A stretch of DNA of 64,000 nt, from assembly GCA_946122785.1 (NCBI GenBank), contig CAMGYJ010000010.1, forward strand, positions 11,073,467 through 11,137,466, in the 5' to 3' direction. The position numbers were made by a program, and so were the translations under genes. Below the pieces are notes generated by a model. That model ran no database searches. It saw only the letters and a list, made by a program, of their open reading frames with translations, and was not told where the DNA came from. Positions 42,471-53,387 of this stretch are shown here, piece after piece. Source of the DNA: Linum tenue (lineage: Eukaryota; Streptophyta; Magnoliopsida; Malpighiales; Linaceae). The first letter of the stretch is position 1. Every line of letters begins with the position of its first letter.

Positions 42471-44317
42471 TAATAGATTCGCATATGAAGTTATGATGAT
42501 TATTAATTTTAATACTGATAACATTGCAGGATATTGGAAGTTACAATCCGGATGGCCATGATTACACCTCGGATTTCATTGATGGCGTGAAATACACTAC
42601 GGAGTTGCAAGCATATGAAGCAGCCATTGAGATTGCAAAGGGTTTTGGGTTTTATTTGGTGAGGGCATCGAACAAAAAAAATACGAATGAAGGTACTTGG
42701 CGACATTACTTACATTGCACTCATGGTAGGAAGAAGAAGTCGAAGGAACCTGATCCGAGTAAGGAAACGAGGCCTCTTACATCTACTGAAAAGTTGGGGT
42801 GCGAGTTTAAGATCAAGCTTGAGCGGTCAGGTGATGGATATTGGTTGATCCTAGGGGTGGCAAATACAAAGAATCCTGGTGCTAATTTGGGTTTCCACAA
42901 TCATCAGTTGGAGCTATTTCCGGAGGGATCAAAGGGAAGGAATGTTTTGACTACAGAGGACAAGCAATACATCAGAGAGCTGAGATCAGCCGGTGTCCCA
43001 CCAAGGAATATCCACAAGGCAGTGAATGACAGAAAAGGTGCAAATGGAACACACAACAGAAAGCAGATTTATAACGAGTGTCACAAGATAAGGAAAGAAG
43101 AGCTTGGTCAGATGACAGCCTTACAGTATACTTTCCGCATGGCGCAGGAGAAGGGTTACTATGTGCAGTATATGGACGATCGTAACGTGCTTACACACTT
43201 GTTCCTAGCCCACCCCGAGTCAATATTGATGTTGCGAGCTTGGCACCATGTGATCGTGATAGATGCAACATACAAGACCAACAAGTATGATATGCAATAG
43301 TGTACGACGAGACGAAGGAGTCGTACCAGTGGCTTCTGACGCATTTGCAACATCTTCTTGGCCCCATTGTGAGAGCAAAGTGTCTAACGGAGGTGCGAAG
43401 GACGACTCATTGTGGTATAGATGCAGCCAAACCGACAGTGGATCAGATCATGGCGTCTTGGCAACGTGCTGTATATGCATTGACAGTGGAAGACATGGAT
43501 ACTGCCTTAGAGAATTTCAGACGTGGTTGGGGAGTACAGTACCGACGTCTTTGGGGGTATATGACAGCTGAGTGGTTACCAGTTAGACACATGTGGGCTA
43601 AATGTTATACCAATCAACTGCGGCATTTGGGTAACACAAGCTCTAATAGGGTTGAAGCTGCCCATTCCTCCTTCAAGAAGTGGCTTCAATCATCTACTGG
43701 CGCAGTCGACACGGTTAGTAATCTAATAAATCTTTATTGATACACACATAAGTTTTAGTAGTTTCCTAATTGTTCTTCATTGTTTGTAGGTATACAAGAA
43801 GAACGATGATTACATTGAGGCTCAACACCTTCAAATCAGGAAGCTGCTGGAGGATTCCCGACAAAAGAAGCTGCTCCGAGCGGATGGAAAACCATTTCGA
43901 GAGTTGAATACGAAAGTCACTCTAGAAGCTCTGAGGTTGATGTTGTTCGAGGTAGCAGTGGAAGGGGAACCTTGTACATGTACGTTTCTTCCTACCTATG
44001 GTCTCCCATGTAGATGTTCCATTCAGTTAGCACGACGTGAAAATCGGGATTTCGCCTTGTATGATGTGTTGCCATTCTGGACCGTTATCAACTATCGTGA
44101 ACCTCCTACTCGGCCGGAGTGGGATGACCATAGTGATTACCACCGTGGTGTGTTCCAAGGTCTAGTACAGGAGGTTCTTGATAGAGGCGACGAGACCATT
44201 CGAGGTGCAATCGGCCTACTCCGGAGCCATCTTCATCCTGAAAATGATGGCATTGATGAACCGCATGGGGGACAGCCCCGCCCCGGTCGCCCAAGACATC
44301 TTCAAAAAAAAGTTTGA

Positions 44318-44765
44318 ATTATTAATAATGGAGTACATAAAGTAATTAATTTAAGATTTTCATAATTAAAATTATAAAACTAATAGTTTTAACATTTATG
44401 TTACGTTCTATGTAATAATTATTTACTTTTTAATCAAGGTAAAATTATTAATAATTAAGTAGATAAACGAATTACTTTGAAATTTTGATTATTAAAATGA
44501 TAAAAACACATTTTTAATTTTTTTATAATGTTCTTTAAATTTGTTATCTTTAAATAACAATTATCGAATACGATTTTAATTTTTTTTTATATAACTAAAT
44601 TATAACTAAATTAACATTTATCGAATACGTTATTATTAATTATCATTATAACTAAATTAGTATTTATCAATAATATAACTAAATTCTTTTATTATGTATA
44701 TTTTTTTAATTTTTTTTATTATTATTAACATTAAACACAGAATTTAAAAAACAGAATTTTTAAAA
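44318..44765. other. AT-rich MULE segment 3' of the transposase
   Basis: Very AT-rich, no frame, presumably transposase 3' UTR and element backbone. Confidence 0.5.
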
Positions 44766-44771
44766 AAAAAA

Positions 44772-45030
44772 GCCGAACCGCGGTCAACGCGCGGTTTGAC
44801 CGACGGTCAACCGCGGTCAACGCGCGGTTGGACCTGCGGTCAACCGCGGTCAATGCGCGGTCCGACCAGCGGCTGACCGCGGTCAAAGCGCGGTTTACCC
44901 ATCGGTCAACCGCTCTTTGACCGCGGTCAGCCGCTGGTCGGACCGCGCGTTGACCGCGGTTGACCGCAGGTCCAACCGCGCGTTGACCGCGGTTGACCGT
45001 CGGCTCAACCGCGCGGTGACCGCGGTTCGT
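44772..45030. repeat. Right 33-bp-period array, arranged as a large inverted repeat
   Basis: Units beginning AACCGCGGTCAACGCGCGGT repeat every 33 bp for about four units. After about 44905 the units appear in the opposite orientation (ACCGCGCGTTGACCGCGGTT) for about four more. The whole array could fold as one hairpin. CpG-rich compared with its surroundings. Confidence 0.92.
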
Positions 45031-45067
45031 GCAATTTTTTTTTTTTTTTCTTACCTTCTTCTCCACG

Positions 45068-45300
45068 CGGCTGGAGGCGACGGGGCGGCGACGGGAGGCG
45101 ACGGGGCGGCGACGGGAGGCGACGGGGCAGGCGACGGGAGGCGACGGGGCAGGCGACGGGCGGCGACGGGGGCGGCGGGCTGGCGGCGGGAGGCGACGGG
45201 GGCGGCGGCAGGGGGCGGCAGGGGGCGGCGGGCTGGCGTCGCCGGCGGTGGCAGGGGGCGGCGGGCCGGCGGCGGGCTGGCGTCGCCGGCGGTTGAGGGG
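45068..45300. repeat. G-rich minisatellite, 21-22 bp unit
   Basis: Tandem units of the form AGGCGACGGGGCGGCGACGGG, degrading into GGCGG-rich sequence. Dense runs of three or four G make G-quadruplex folding plausible. Confidence 0.85.
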
Positions 45301-45540
45301 GAGGGAGTGCAGAGGTGAGGAGTTGGGGGGAGGGGGAGGGAGAATGAATTTTTGAATTTGCCTTAAGGGCTTGTTTGTTTTGAGTTTTTGCTTAAGGGCA
45401 TGTAGGTAATTTTATATTTTAGTTAGGGCGATGTTTAGCAATTCTTAGTGCGACATTTAGCGATTCAGCCGTTTTACTTCCTCCGTTCCGTTCCTTCCGT
45501 CGATCCAAAAACACGCGCTAACGTTTTATAGAGAAAAATC

Positions 45541-45548
45541 TATAAAAG
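45541..45548 (+). promoter_or_regulatory. TATAAAAG box immediately upstream of the cystatin ATG
   Basis: A good TATA match 14 bp before the first ATG. A start site 25-35 bp downstream would fall after that ATG, so either another TATA-like box (TTTATAG, about 45525) is used or the second Met is a real start. Confidence 0.45.
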
Positions 45549-45562
45549 GAGTACCGGTTTCC

Positions 45563-46684
45563 ATGGATCTCCGCACTACCCCACTCTTCACTCTCACGCT
45601 TCTCATACTCATCTCTGCCTCTTCTTCTGCGATTGCCAGTCTCTGCCAAGTCTCCGACCACCACCACGATCAAATGGCCGCCGCTACCCCTATCCTCGGA
45701 GGCGTTCGCGATTCCCCCGCAGGCTCCGCCAACAGCGCCGAAATCGAGGGGATTGCCCGGTTCGCCGTCGACGAGCACAACAAGAAGCAGGTGAGCCTCC
45801 GATTGATCCGCCTCTTTCCGTCTTTTATTTGTTTCTATCCGTCGCCTTCTTTGTTTGGTGAATGAAATCGCTCCTCTTTTTTTTTACCCCACTTTGTTTG
45901 ATGGTGGGAAATCAGAATGCGGTTGTGGAGTTCCTGAGGGTTGTGGAAGCGAAAGAGCAAGTAGTTGCTGGGACGCTTCATCACTTGGTTATCGAGGCGA
46001 TTGATGCCGGGAAGAAGAAGCTCTACGAAGCCAAAGTGTGGGTGAAGCCATGGATGAACTTCCAGGAACTGCAGGAGTTCAAGCACGCTGGCGATTCCCC
46101 TCAACTCACCCCTTCTGACCTCGGTGTCAAGAAAGGTTAGCTTCAAAAACCCATTTGCCAAATCCATGAAATGTTTGATTGATGGGTTTCCCTCTCATCG
46201 ACTATGGAATCATTGAGATGGTGTTGAAGTGATACACATAGGGTAGAGAAAAAGATTTCATTTTCAGACTCGTGCTCTGATTGGTAGTGCGTATTTCAGA
46301 ATGCCATGGATCTGGGCTGAAGGATGTGGCTTCTCATGACCCCGCGGTTCAAGATGCAGCTGATCATGCACTGAAGGCGATTCAACAGCGCTCCAACTCA
46401 TTGTTCCCTTACGAGCTTCAAGAAGTTGTCGACGCCAAGGCCGAGGTTTGTTTGTTCGTTCCGCTTCTCATTTGTACCTTCGGTTTTCTTCTGTCGGCAA
46501 CTGCATTTTCAAGTCTTAGGGAGAGGGTGCTGATTTTGGAATGCTGCAGGTGCTGGATGATTCTGCAAAATTCCATATGGTGCTCAAGGTGAAGAGAGGA
46601 ACCACTGAAGAGAAGATGAAGGTTGAGGTGCATAAGACCACTGAAGGCACTTTCCGTCTCAATCGTATGGAGCCAACTCACTGA
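45563..46684 (+). CDS. CYS6: Phytocystatin with C-terminal cystatin-like extension (4 exons)
   Basis: Phytocystatins block papain-like cysteine proteases; the long forms also inhibit legumains through the second domain. Exons 45563-45790, 45916-46135, 46300-46445 and 46550-46684 sum to 729 nt, 242 residues. Residues 1-25 form a hydrophobic signal peptide ([18 protein letters not shown]). Domain 1 has the N-terminal GG in ILGGV, the plant signature [12 protein letters not shown], the inhibitory loop QVVAG and the second loop PW (VKPWMNF). Domain 2 has SNSLFPYEL, containing the SNSL legumain-inhibition motif, and ends with [20 protein letters not shown]. All expected residues are present. A cytosolic form could start at the internal MAAATP. 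The symbol follows Arabidopsis CYS6-type proteins and is by family likeness. It converges with the NF-YC gene. Confidence 0.93.
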
Positions 46685-47180
46685 TCTATGTAAATATATG
46701 GGCAGACTGTATATGTGTAATGTGTTTATGTTCAAGAGTGTGATCTTGTAGAAACCTTCAAACAGCTTTATGGCTTCTGAACGTGTAATGGGATATATGC
46801 TATATAGCGTTTCTATTATGGCATTGTGTAAAAGTATCGGAGCGAAATAGAATCCAAGTACTGGATTTAATTGGTCAGGATACTCTTCTCGATCCAATTC
46901 TGTGCTTCTTTAACCTCCGTCAAACAGATTCTGGACCAGTTACGACTCCCGACCAAGGAGATGAACACAATAATACTAACAGAGGAAGGCCATCTTGGAT
47001 GCTGGATGGATGGCTAGCTGCTCCTAACATTAGACTTTCTTACATTACACAAACTGCTGTCTTCTTCTCAGATAGTCGACAGAACCTACTGGGATATCAT
47101 TGGCTTTTCCTGTTAGCAGATGGGTTCTAAGAACTACGCGAGACCAATAACAAGTAACGAGAAGGGACATCACTATAAGA
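46685..47180. other. Convergent 3' flanks of cystatin and NF-YC11
   Basis: 3' UTRs and the short intergenic space. No other feature seen. Confidence 0.6.
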
Positions 47181-50100
47181 TCATCCTTCTTCATCGTAGT
47201 CTTCTTCCTCCTCATCCATCCTCGTGCTCAGCTGTGCCAGCTGTAAGGGGTCAATAGCCATCTTGTCCACCTCTGAAAGAGACCAACCTGGATATTCTTC
47301 ACGGGTGGTGGTTTCTGGCGCCGTGGATGAAGTTTGGCTGGTAGGTGCAGGACCCAAGGCTGACGAAGAAGCTGCTAATGTCGCAGCTGCAGCAGCTTTC
47401 ACATCTTCATTGTCCTTGACCTCAGCATTAAGATCGAAGTTCCGTTCAGGTTGATCGGCTGTACCATCCGTAATTGCTACCATAGGCTCTTTTGTCAACA
47501 TCTCCTTTGAATCCATTACGTCGTCTATCATCATTCCAGGAACTGGGTTGTTGCCACGTGGAGTTGTACAAGCAGCTTCAGAGTCGGCCTCACGATGAGC
47601 AGATTCCCTCTCCATGTTCCGAGCCCCTCGACCGCGGCCTCTACCTCGCCCACGACCCCTACCTCTACTGCTAACACCCGTGTGGCTCGCATCATGCTAG
47701 AATGGAAGCAAACAAACATCCACATATTAAGTACAAAAACACTTCCACAAACTAGCAAAGCTAAGAGCAACAAAAACAGACCCATAAGGCTTTGGGATGA
47801 TAGAAGTAGAGGGAGATATTGGCCAGGTACGACGTGAGGAAAAATTGATGAGAGAACCAGCACTGAATGTGTTAAATTCAAACCATGAACACTAAAGCTG
47901 ACAATCTTACCATCCTGCTTCTCTTCAATTCTTCATCGCTCTCATTGCCTTCATCCATAATGGGCTTCCTGTCGAAACACATATAGTCAACCATCTGACA
48001 AACACGTTGCTCTGAATATCCCATCTGAGAAGATAATAGAAACCAGGAAAAAACTTATCAGCTACTGACCTCTTATGAAGGATTCTATGATCTGCAGGTG
48101 CATCAGGGTGGCCATGACCATGGCCATAATCAGGAACCCTGCTAACAATTTCTCGCAGAAAATCAAACACATTATAGCTCTGGACACAATGTTTTCTGCA
48201 TCAAAGACAGATAAATAGACATATTGTACAAATTTAGATAACTGAATCTTTGAGCTAAACAAAAGCAAGAGAGGAAGTTTTAAAGAGGCAGAAACCATAA
48301 TGTTAACCTTCTAATGAACAAGATCTTCACAAAGATGCAAACTTTGACAAAAGAAAAAGAAGGCACAAAGTAGCCTCTTAGTTAAATGAGTTTTTCCTAA
48401 CAACACTGCCAGTGGGCTACCAGAAGAAACCAGAGTGTCAGATGATAAATAACTGGAGGATCAAATATTACATTGCTATGACATGCTATCACCAATCCAT
48501 TCATTTGGCCAAATAAACATCAAACTTCCTCCGATTAAACAGCAAGCTGGTTACTTACAGGTGGAGTGAACTCATGGTCTTTGCTCCTCTTTGAAGGGTG
48601 ACTTCATAAGTTCGATCACAAAGGTCTTGCAAAAATAATTCCAATGCTTTAGCTGCACAGACATCCATAGAATATGAGGATTAAAAGTGCTGATTTTTTT
48701 TTTGAAACCACTAGAACAAATGTCTCATTACTTACAAACTAAGACAGGTACTGCAAGGGCTATCTTGCCAACATCCTCATCAGCTTGCATTATTTTTTTT
48801 ATGCGAGCCTGTCAAAATCAATAGACGCCCCTTAGATCACAATACCCAAAAAACACAACTGAGAGTCAATAATGTTTGCACACACACTAAATTTACAAAG
48901 TGAGCATCAATCTCTGAGGACTCAAGTAAAGCCAAATGAAGTAATCCAAATCTGAGTAAGTACAAAAGCTTCAAGAAATTCAACTGCTGTGTTGTCTTAA
49001 TTCACAAGCATACAACACCAGCATTAAATAGATGTTGATGTCAAATCCAGAATGACCCACTACTAATCTACTTAATGCTGCTAGCTAAGCGAGCAAGAGT
49101 GACAGCAAAAGTATGGTCGAACGAAAGATGGTCGAGAGTCATTTGTAATGAGAGAAGTTCTAAATGCACCAGTTAAGAGAGCACGAGTGGCAGCAAAAGA
49201 TGCAAGATATGACCTAGAATAGCATGAAATCTGAGAGAGGTACAAATGGGAATTGCTTTTGGTATAACAGGAAACGAAACTGCTCTCGTGAAGCTGAATG
49301 AACAAAACCTAATTGGGCCAGACACAGGTTCAACGTACTGAGAGCAATTTTCCAAGCTACTCAAGCTATAAATCAGAATAAGTACTCTGACAGATGAATC
49401 TACTGGTTTTGCTAGCACATATGTGCTAATGGGACTGGAACATTTTCCCATACCATTATGGGGGAAACATGACCAAGTTCGACTCATCAATGAGCTTTAC
49501 AACACACAAGCTATGTGTAAGCAAACCATAGCAGACACGATGAGCTTAAACTTCCCATAAGAGACAGTCTTCTGTTACCGTAGGTAAACAGCAAAAACAA
49601 AAGTTAGAGATTACAAACTTCGCTATAAAAGCTAGTGGCAAAGGTCAATAGAAGCCTTAAATTCACCACCACAATTCAGTTCTCTAGTTTTGAATCGAAT
49701 AGCGCATCAAACAACTGTTTCACTTACAAAGCCCTAAATCATCCCATCTATTTCCCATTCTGAACAAGTATATGCAATTAATAACCACAGAAAGCCCATC
49801 AATGAACAAGACAACCTAAGAAAACTCGGAAAAGAAAAACAGACAGATACATAGAAAAGCAGTTAACCCCTACTAGCATGTACCAAGACAAGAATAATCA
49901 ATCAATCAAAATTTACACTTCCCAGAATAGCTGTAAGCAGAGCAAGAGAACAGAACCAGGTAAAATTCTAATCATCAATTATTCAAGGTAGGCAAACTAT
50001 GCAGGAATTCAAATTAGTCACAAATCATCTCAATCTTCTCCCTCTTCATTTTTTCAAGTCAGTTGCTTTCCCTCATTTCCTCCCAATCCCTAACAACCCA

Positions 50101-50310
50101 GTAGCCGAAAACCAAATTAAACCACGAAATGAAGACAAAAAACCCAGAAATGGGCAAGCCAAACATCGCAACACCAACAAATGGATCAAAAAGTCAAAAC
50201 TACAATCTTTTCCACGGCAAACCAAACAGACACAGAATTTCAGATCGAAGAATTGAAACCCACTTAGAAGAACTTACAGCCGGGAAGCGGGTATCGAGCT
50301 TCTTCCTCAT
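47181..50310 (-). CDS. NFYC11: NF-YC11 / DRAP1-type histone-fold protein (6 exons)
   Basis: DRAP1-like NF-YC proteins pair with an NF-YB-type Dr1 to form the NC2 complex, which binds TBP on DNA and tunes transcription initiation. Exons on the minus strand are 50310-50278, 48808-48736, 48652-48559, 48195-48070, 47968-47911 and 47696-47181; 900 nt, 299 residues, phases consistent. Residues about 1-100 form the histone fold: MRKKLDTRFPAARIKKIMQA, DEDVGKIALAVPVLVSKALE, LFLQDLCDRTYEVTLQRGAK, then NVFDFLREIVSRVPDYG and a HGHGH run. A basic (GR)n tract, SSRGRGRGRGRGRGRG, follows, then an Ala/Ser-rich acidic tail ending DEEEEDYDEEG. The first intron is about 1.47 kb. Start chosen because MRKKLDTRFPA is the family N-terminus. 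Confidence 0.92.
48810..50277 (-). other. NF-YC11 intron 1, about 1.47 kb
   Basis: No gene or transposon recognised. Between 49075 and 49200 a short AGCGAGCAAGAGTGACAGCA-like box is repeated once with changes. Confidence 0.6.
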
Positions 50311-51574
50311 GCTGCCAGATTAGAAGCATAAAATCCGACGGAGAGAAACCACCCTAATACACAGCCAAGAAATGAGAATTCTCCTCTCTCAAGTCGCAGC
50401 AGCAGTTCGAAAGAGAAATCGACAAATCAATAGATGATTCCTTTAACCATTTATCGATCAAACAAGGTCTGAATCTAACAAGATTTTTATGTAAGCTGCA
50501 AAAAAAATTCAGAATTCAGATCTGCAAAAAAGAAAGGCACTAAAAAATACAGAACTTCGTTTCCGTGGAATATCCGTCCGTCATGTTTGACAGAAAAAAT
50601 GCAAAAATTATATGAAAAAGGGTGATACCGTGACGACGGTTGCAGACATATACGTGTGACAGTCCAATCATGAAATAACAGAAAAAAAAAAATTGTTGGG
50701 CTTAAGATGACGTGGCGGCCTATATATGGACAGCCTTTAGCATGTTTAATTAAATAAAACACACTTTTGGCCCTATCCAACTTTTTTCTGTTTTTTTAGG
50801 AATCTTTGATAATCCTATCCAACTTTTTCAATCATGCCCTTAACTAACAGATTTAACTTTTTTATGCTCTAAATTATGCTGTGTTTGCAAAAGCGTATCG
50901 TATTGATGGTTTTTAGCAGTATGAAAACGTTAAATCATAGTTAAATCATCGATGGAATATAGTATATCATACCACTGATTTTTCGTACAAACTCCTATAC
51001 AACTTTAATATCCTTGAAGTTACGATCTATGGTGGCGTGTATAACCATTAGCTTGACCAAGACAATAGTTCCGCAGTGAAAAATGTGATAGCATGCAACT
51101 ACTCTTAAATGGTCAATGTGGCTGTCATACGAATTGGTTTCTTACTCGAAACCCAAACCCGCCTAACTAATAAGGGATGGTCGATTTTGTTTTTTATTTT
51201 TCTCTTAATGAATTTTCATTTTCTTTAATTAGTCCATTTCTTTAATTATTTTTTTTTCTCCCCAGGAACATAAATCGAAAACGAAACCTATAAACATTCT
51301 CGTTGTCTTCCTCGACCCCTCTCTCTGTCAGTTTGTGAAAGCAACAAAAAGTTCTGGTGAACTTCTCCGTCGCTGATCAAATCCACATGATCCTATGCAT
51401 CATCCTCCTCGTTCTGTGACCTCTCTCTTGGAAGTGTTGAAATCCGATCCGAAGTTCATTGATTGAGGTGCATAATGACGTTTCTCGTCAGGATTAGAAA
51501 GACTTCAGGTAATTAATTGCTTCCGCCGTCTCCCTCCCTCTCTGCGAGTCGTTAATCTTTTACTCCGCCAGTCG
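50311..51574. other. NF-YC11 5' flank and intergenic DNA
   Basis: The near part would hold the NF-YC11 promoter and 5' UTR. From about 50700 it is unassigned intergenic DNA with poly-T tracts. A short ATG-GT sequence at 51475-51508 resembles a first exon but has no partner. Confidence 0.5.
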
Positions 51575-51582
51575 TTCCTTTG

Positions 51583-51872
51583 TAGGAGTGTGCAACGGTT
51601 CGGTTCGGTCCGGACCGGACCAAACTCATGAGAACCGCGGTCCATTAGTGAAAGACATGTTAGGACCAAGGACCGGACCATTCTTGCATTTGGTCCATTT
51701 GGTCCGGTTCGGTCCGGTCCAAATATGAGCTCGGTCCACCATTTCTTCAGTAATTGTAAAATTCATTAGGACCAAGGACCGGACCGCATTTTACTCGGTC
51801 TGGTCCGGTCCGGTCTTAACAACGGTTTGGTCCGGTGTGGTCCGGTACGGACCGGACCATTGCACACCCCTA
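51583..51872. mobile_element. hAT-type MITE, 290 bp
   Basis: Starts TAGGAGTGTGCAACGG and ends CCATTGCACACCCCTA with GGTCCGGTCC tracts between. Flanked by a perfect 8-bp duplication TTCCTTTG (51575-51582, 51873-51880). Confidence 0.93.
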
Positions 51873-51880
51873 TTCCTTTG

Positions 51881-52322
51881 TGTTCTATGACTGAAATTTT
51901 GGGAAATCATGAGTTTCAATTTGTAACTCCCGACATAACTTTCCTCTTTCACACTTACCCCCAAATTTCGGAGTCATGATTCCCAAATTTCTCTTCCTCG
52001 TATTCTACCATCAACTCCGATTCCACCTCCATTGTAATCCGAGACGATATATGTGCTCTTTACAGGTACTGAACTAGAGGACCTTTATAAATTCTCTGAT
52101 CCCCCTTCCATGCATTCCTCATTTTCTGTCATCATCTCCGATTTGGCGACTGTTACGAGAATCGAGTCATCCTAACAATTAGGATATTTTCTGGGCTTGC
52201 ATATCTTTTCTATTTTAGTAATTATAATATTTTATTATTATTAGTCTTTTTTATTGTTTTCATTGTTCTAGTAGGATTTGGTTTTTTTTTATATTAGTTG
52301 TTTAAGATTTGGTTATTGTTTC
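51881..52322. other. Intergenic interval between two hAT MITEs
   Basis: Nothing recognised. Confidence 0.4.
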
Positions 52323-52330
52323 CTTGTAGG

Positions 52331-52795
52331 CAAGGTTGTCAACCCGCGGGTTGACCCACGGGTCGACCCACTTTGACCCTAACTCGGTGAGAAAAATGGG
52401 CCGCACGCATCCGCCGGGCCGACCGCTACAAGGTACCGGGTTGGAGGTCAAATTGTATCATTTTTTTCTTTGGTTTGCGAAATGCGCCTATTTTCTGATT
52501 TTTCTTTTCGCCTAGCTCAATTTTTGGAATGCTAAGTTGAACATTTGAATATTTATGTTATATAAGTGTGTGTGAATTTTCACTATATGTTGGATCTATA
52601 TACGATATGTTATTTTGGTGTAATATTATATGTTATAACTCATATGTTAGATAAGATTTGATATAATTTATGAGGATAACTACAATATAATGACTTTTTC
52701 CATATTTTCGGACCAAACCGGGCTAAAACGGTTGACCCATTAACCCTTGACCCACTAGCTCGACCGGGTCCGGGTCCCGCGGGTTGACAACCTTG
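52331..52795. mobile_element. hAT-type MITE, CAAGGTTGTCA family, 465 bp
   Basis: Starts CAAGGTTGTCAACCCGCGG and ends CGCGGGTTGACAACCTTG, flanked by a perfect 8-bp duplication CTTGTAGG (52323-52330, 52796-52803). Shares its ends with 38567-38945. Confidence 0.93.
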
Positions 52796-52844
52796 CTTGT
52801 AGGGGAAGGTTACATATTTGGGTAGGAAAAGGGAGAAGGGCGCC

Positions 52845-53387
52845 TGTTTGAGCCTAGAATGTTCTAGGCGGTTTTGTGAAGAACGAGAGAAGCGCTTGTT
52901 CCAGATGGTGGGGGACTCCAAGCTCCTGCAAAACAAGGGTCCGTGGGCGGTCGCCCTGGACACCCTCCGATGCTTAAGTTAGAGATAGAATAAGAGTTTT
53001 TTTGTTTTAGTTTAGAGAGAGAGAGAGAGAGAGAGTAGTTTAGTTACCATCAATGTAGATATGAATGTATTTATAGTGGGTTGGCCTAGGCTTCGGGCAT
53101 TAAATGCCATTGTCAGGCGCCCTAGATCAGCCATGCTTTATCTAGACCGCCCACGGCGGGCAATTAATGCTCAGTCCTGCGGTGTTCGAGGTGAGTATCT
53201 TAGGAAGATCTCGTCCTCTGCCAAGCAACGGCTCCTTGTGGCAGGCGTCCTACTGTCTGTCCCATCCTAGAGTGGCCGCCCTCCTTTATCCGTTTCCCAT
53301 GCCTGCTTCCTGGGCCCCTCGACGGGCCTTCATCCTTGGGCCTCTTGTGGGCCTCCGAGCCCAACACCGCTCAGCTATGGCCCAACA
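52845..53387 (-). repeat. 3' LTR of Tat-2
   Basis: 543 bp, TGTTTGAGCC...CCCAACA. Contains a (GA)n tract near 53015-53037 and, on the minus strand, CACTATAAATAC (about 53070-53081), a TATA box. Confidence 0.9.

Larger units (their letters stand above)
41688..44317 (+). pseudogene. MULE transposase (FAR1-like and MULE domains, SWIM finger), internally deleted
   Basis: Exon 1 (41688-41708) encodes MSSDSDE. Its donor GTAAG joins to 42530, where DIGSYNPDGHDY begins. Exon 2 has a FAR1-type DNA-binding region (ELQAYEAAIEIAKGFGFYLV, GCEFKIKLERSGDGYW, FHNHQLE) and reaches the first catalytic Asp in VIVIDATYKTNKYDM, then TAG at 43298-43300. The frame shifts, then DETKESYQWLLTHL and NTSSNRVEAAHSSFKKWL follow to a donor at 43713. 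The last exon (43790-44317) has the SWIM-like CTCTFLPTYGLPCRC, with Cys where His is usual. The stretch that should carry the second Asp and the CxxH region is missing. An autonomous function is unlikely. Confidence 0.85.
41491..45468. mobile_element. MULE with a broken transposase gene and two 33-bp-period arrays
   Basis: About 3.98 kb. The left end reads GGGAGTTGCTAAAGGTCGCC followed by a second TTGCTAAAGGTCGCCCTAA. The right end (reverse complement) reads CTGAATCGCTAAATGTCGC followed by ATTGCTAAACATCGCCCTAA. Flanks share CCGTTTTA (41483-41490 and 45469-45476), an 8-bp or imperfect 9-bp duplication. Inside, in order: first exon, left array, AT-rich intron, transposase exons, AT-rich flank, right array, G-rich minisatellite. 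The right end lies 94 bp upstream of the cystatin ATG. Confidence 0.85.

Noticed and set aside
44731..45318. Open frames with RALTAVDRRSNRALTAV repeats and Gly/Asp/Arg-rich runs
   Set aside because: Same cause: 33-bp and 21-bp tandem repeats without a gene-like start or codon pattern.
51475..51508. ATG-led mini-exon followed by GTAATT
   Set aside because: No downstream exon or family likeness; such a start and donor can occur by chance.
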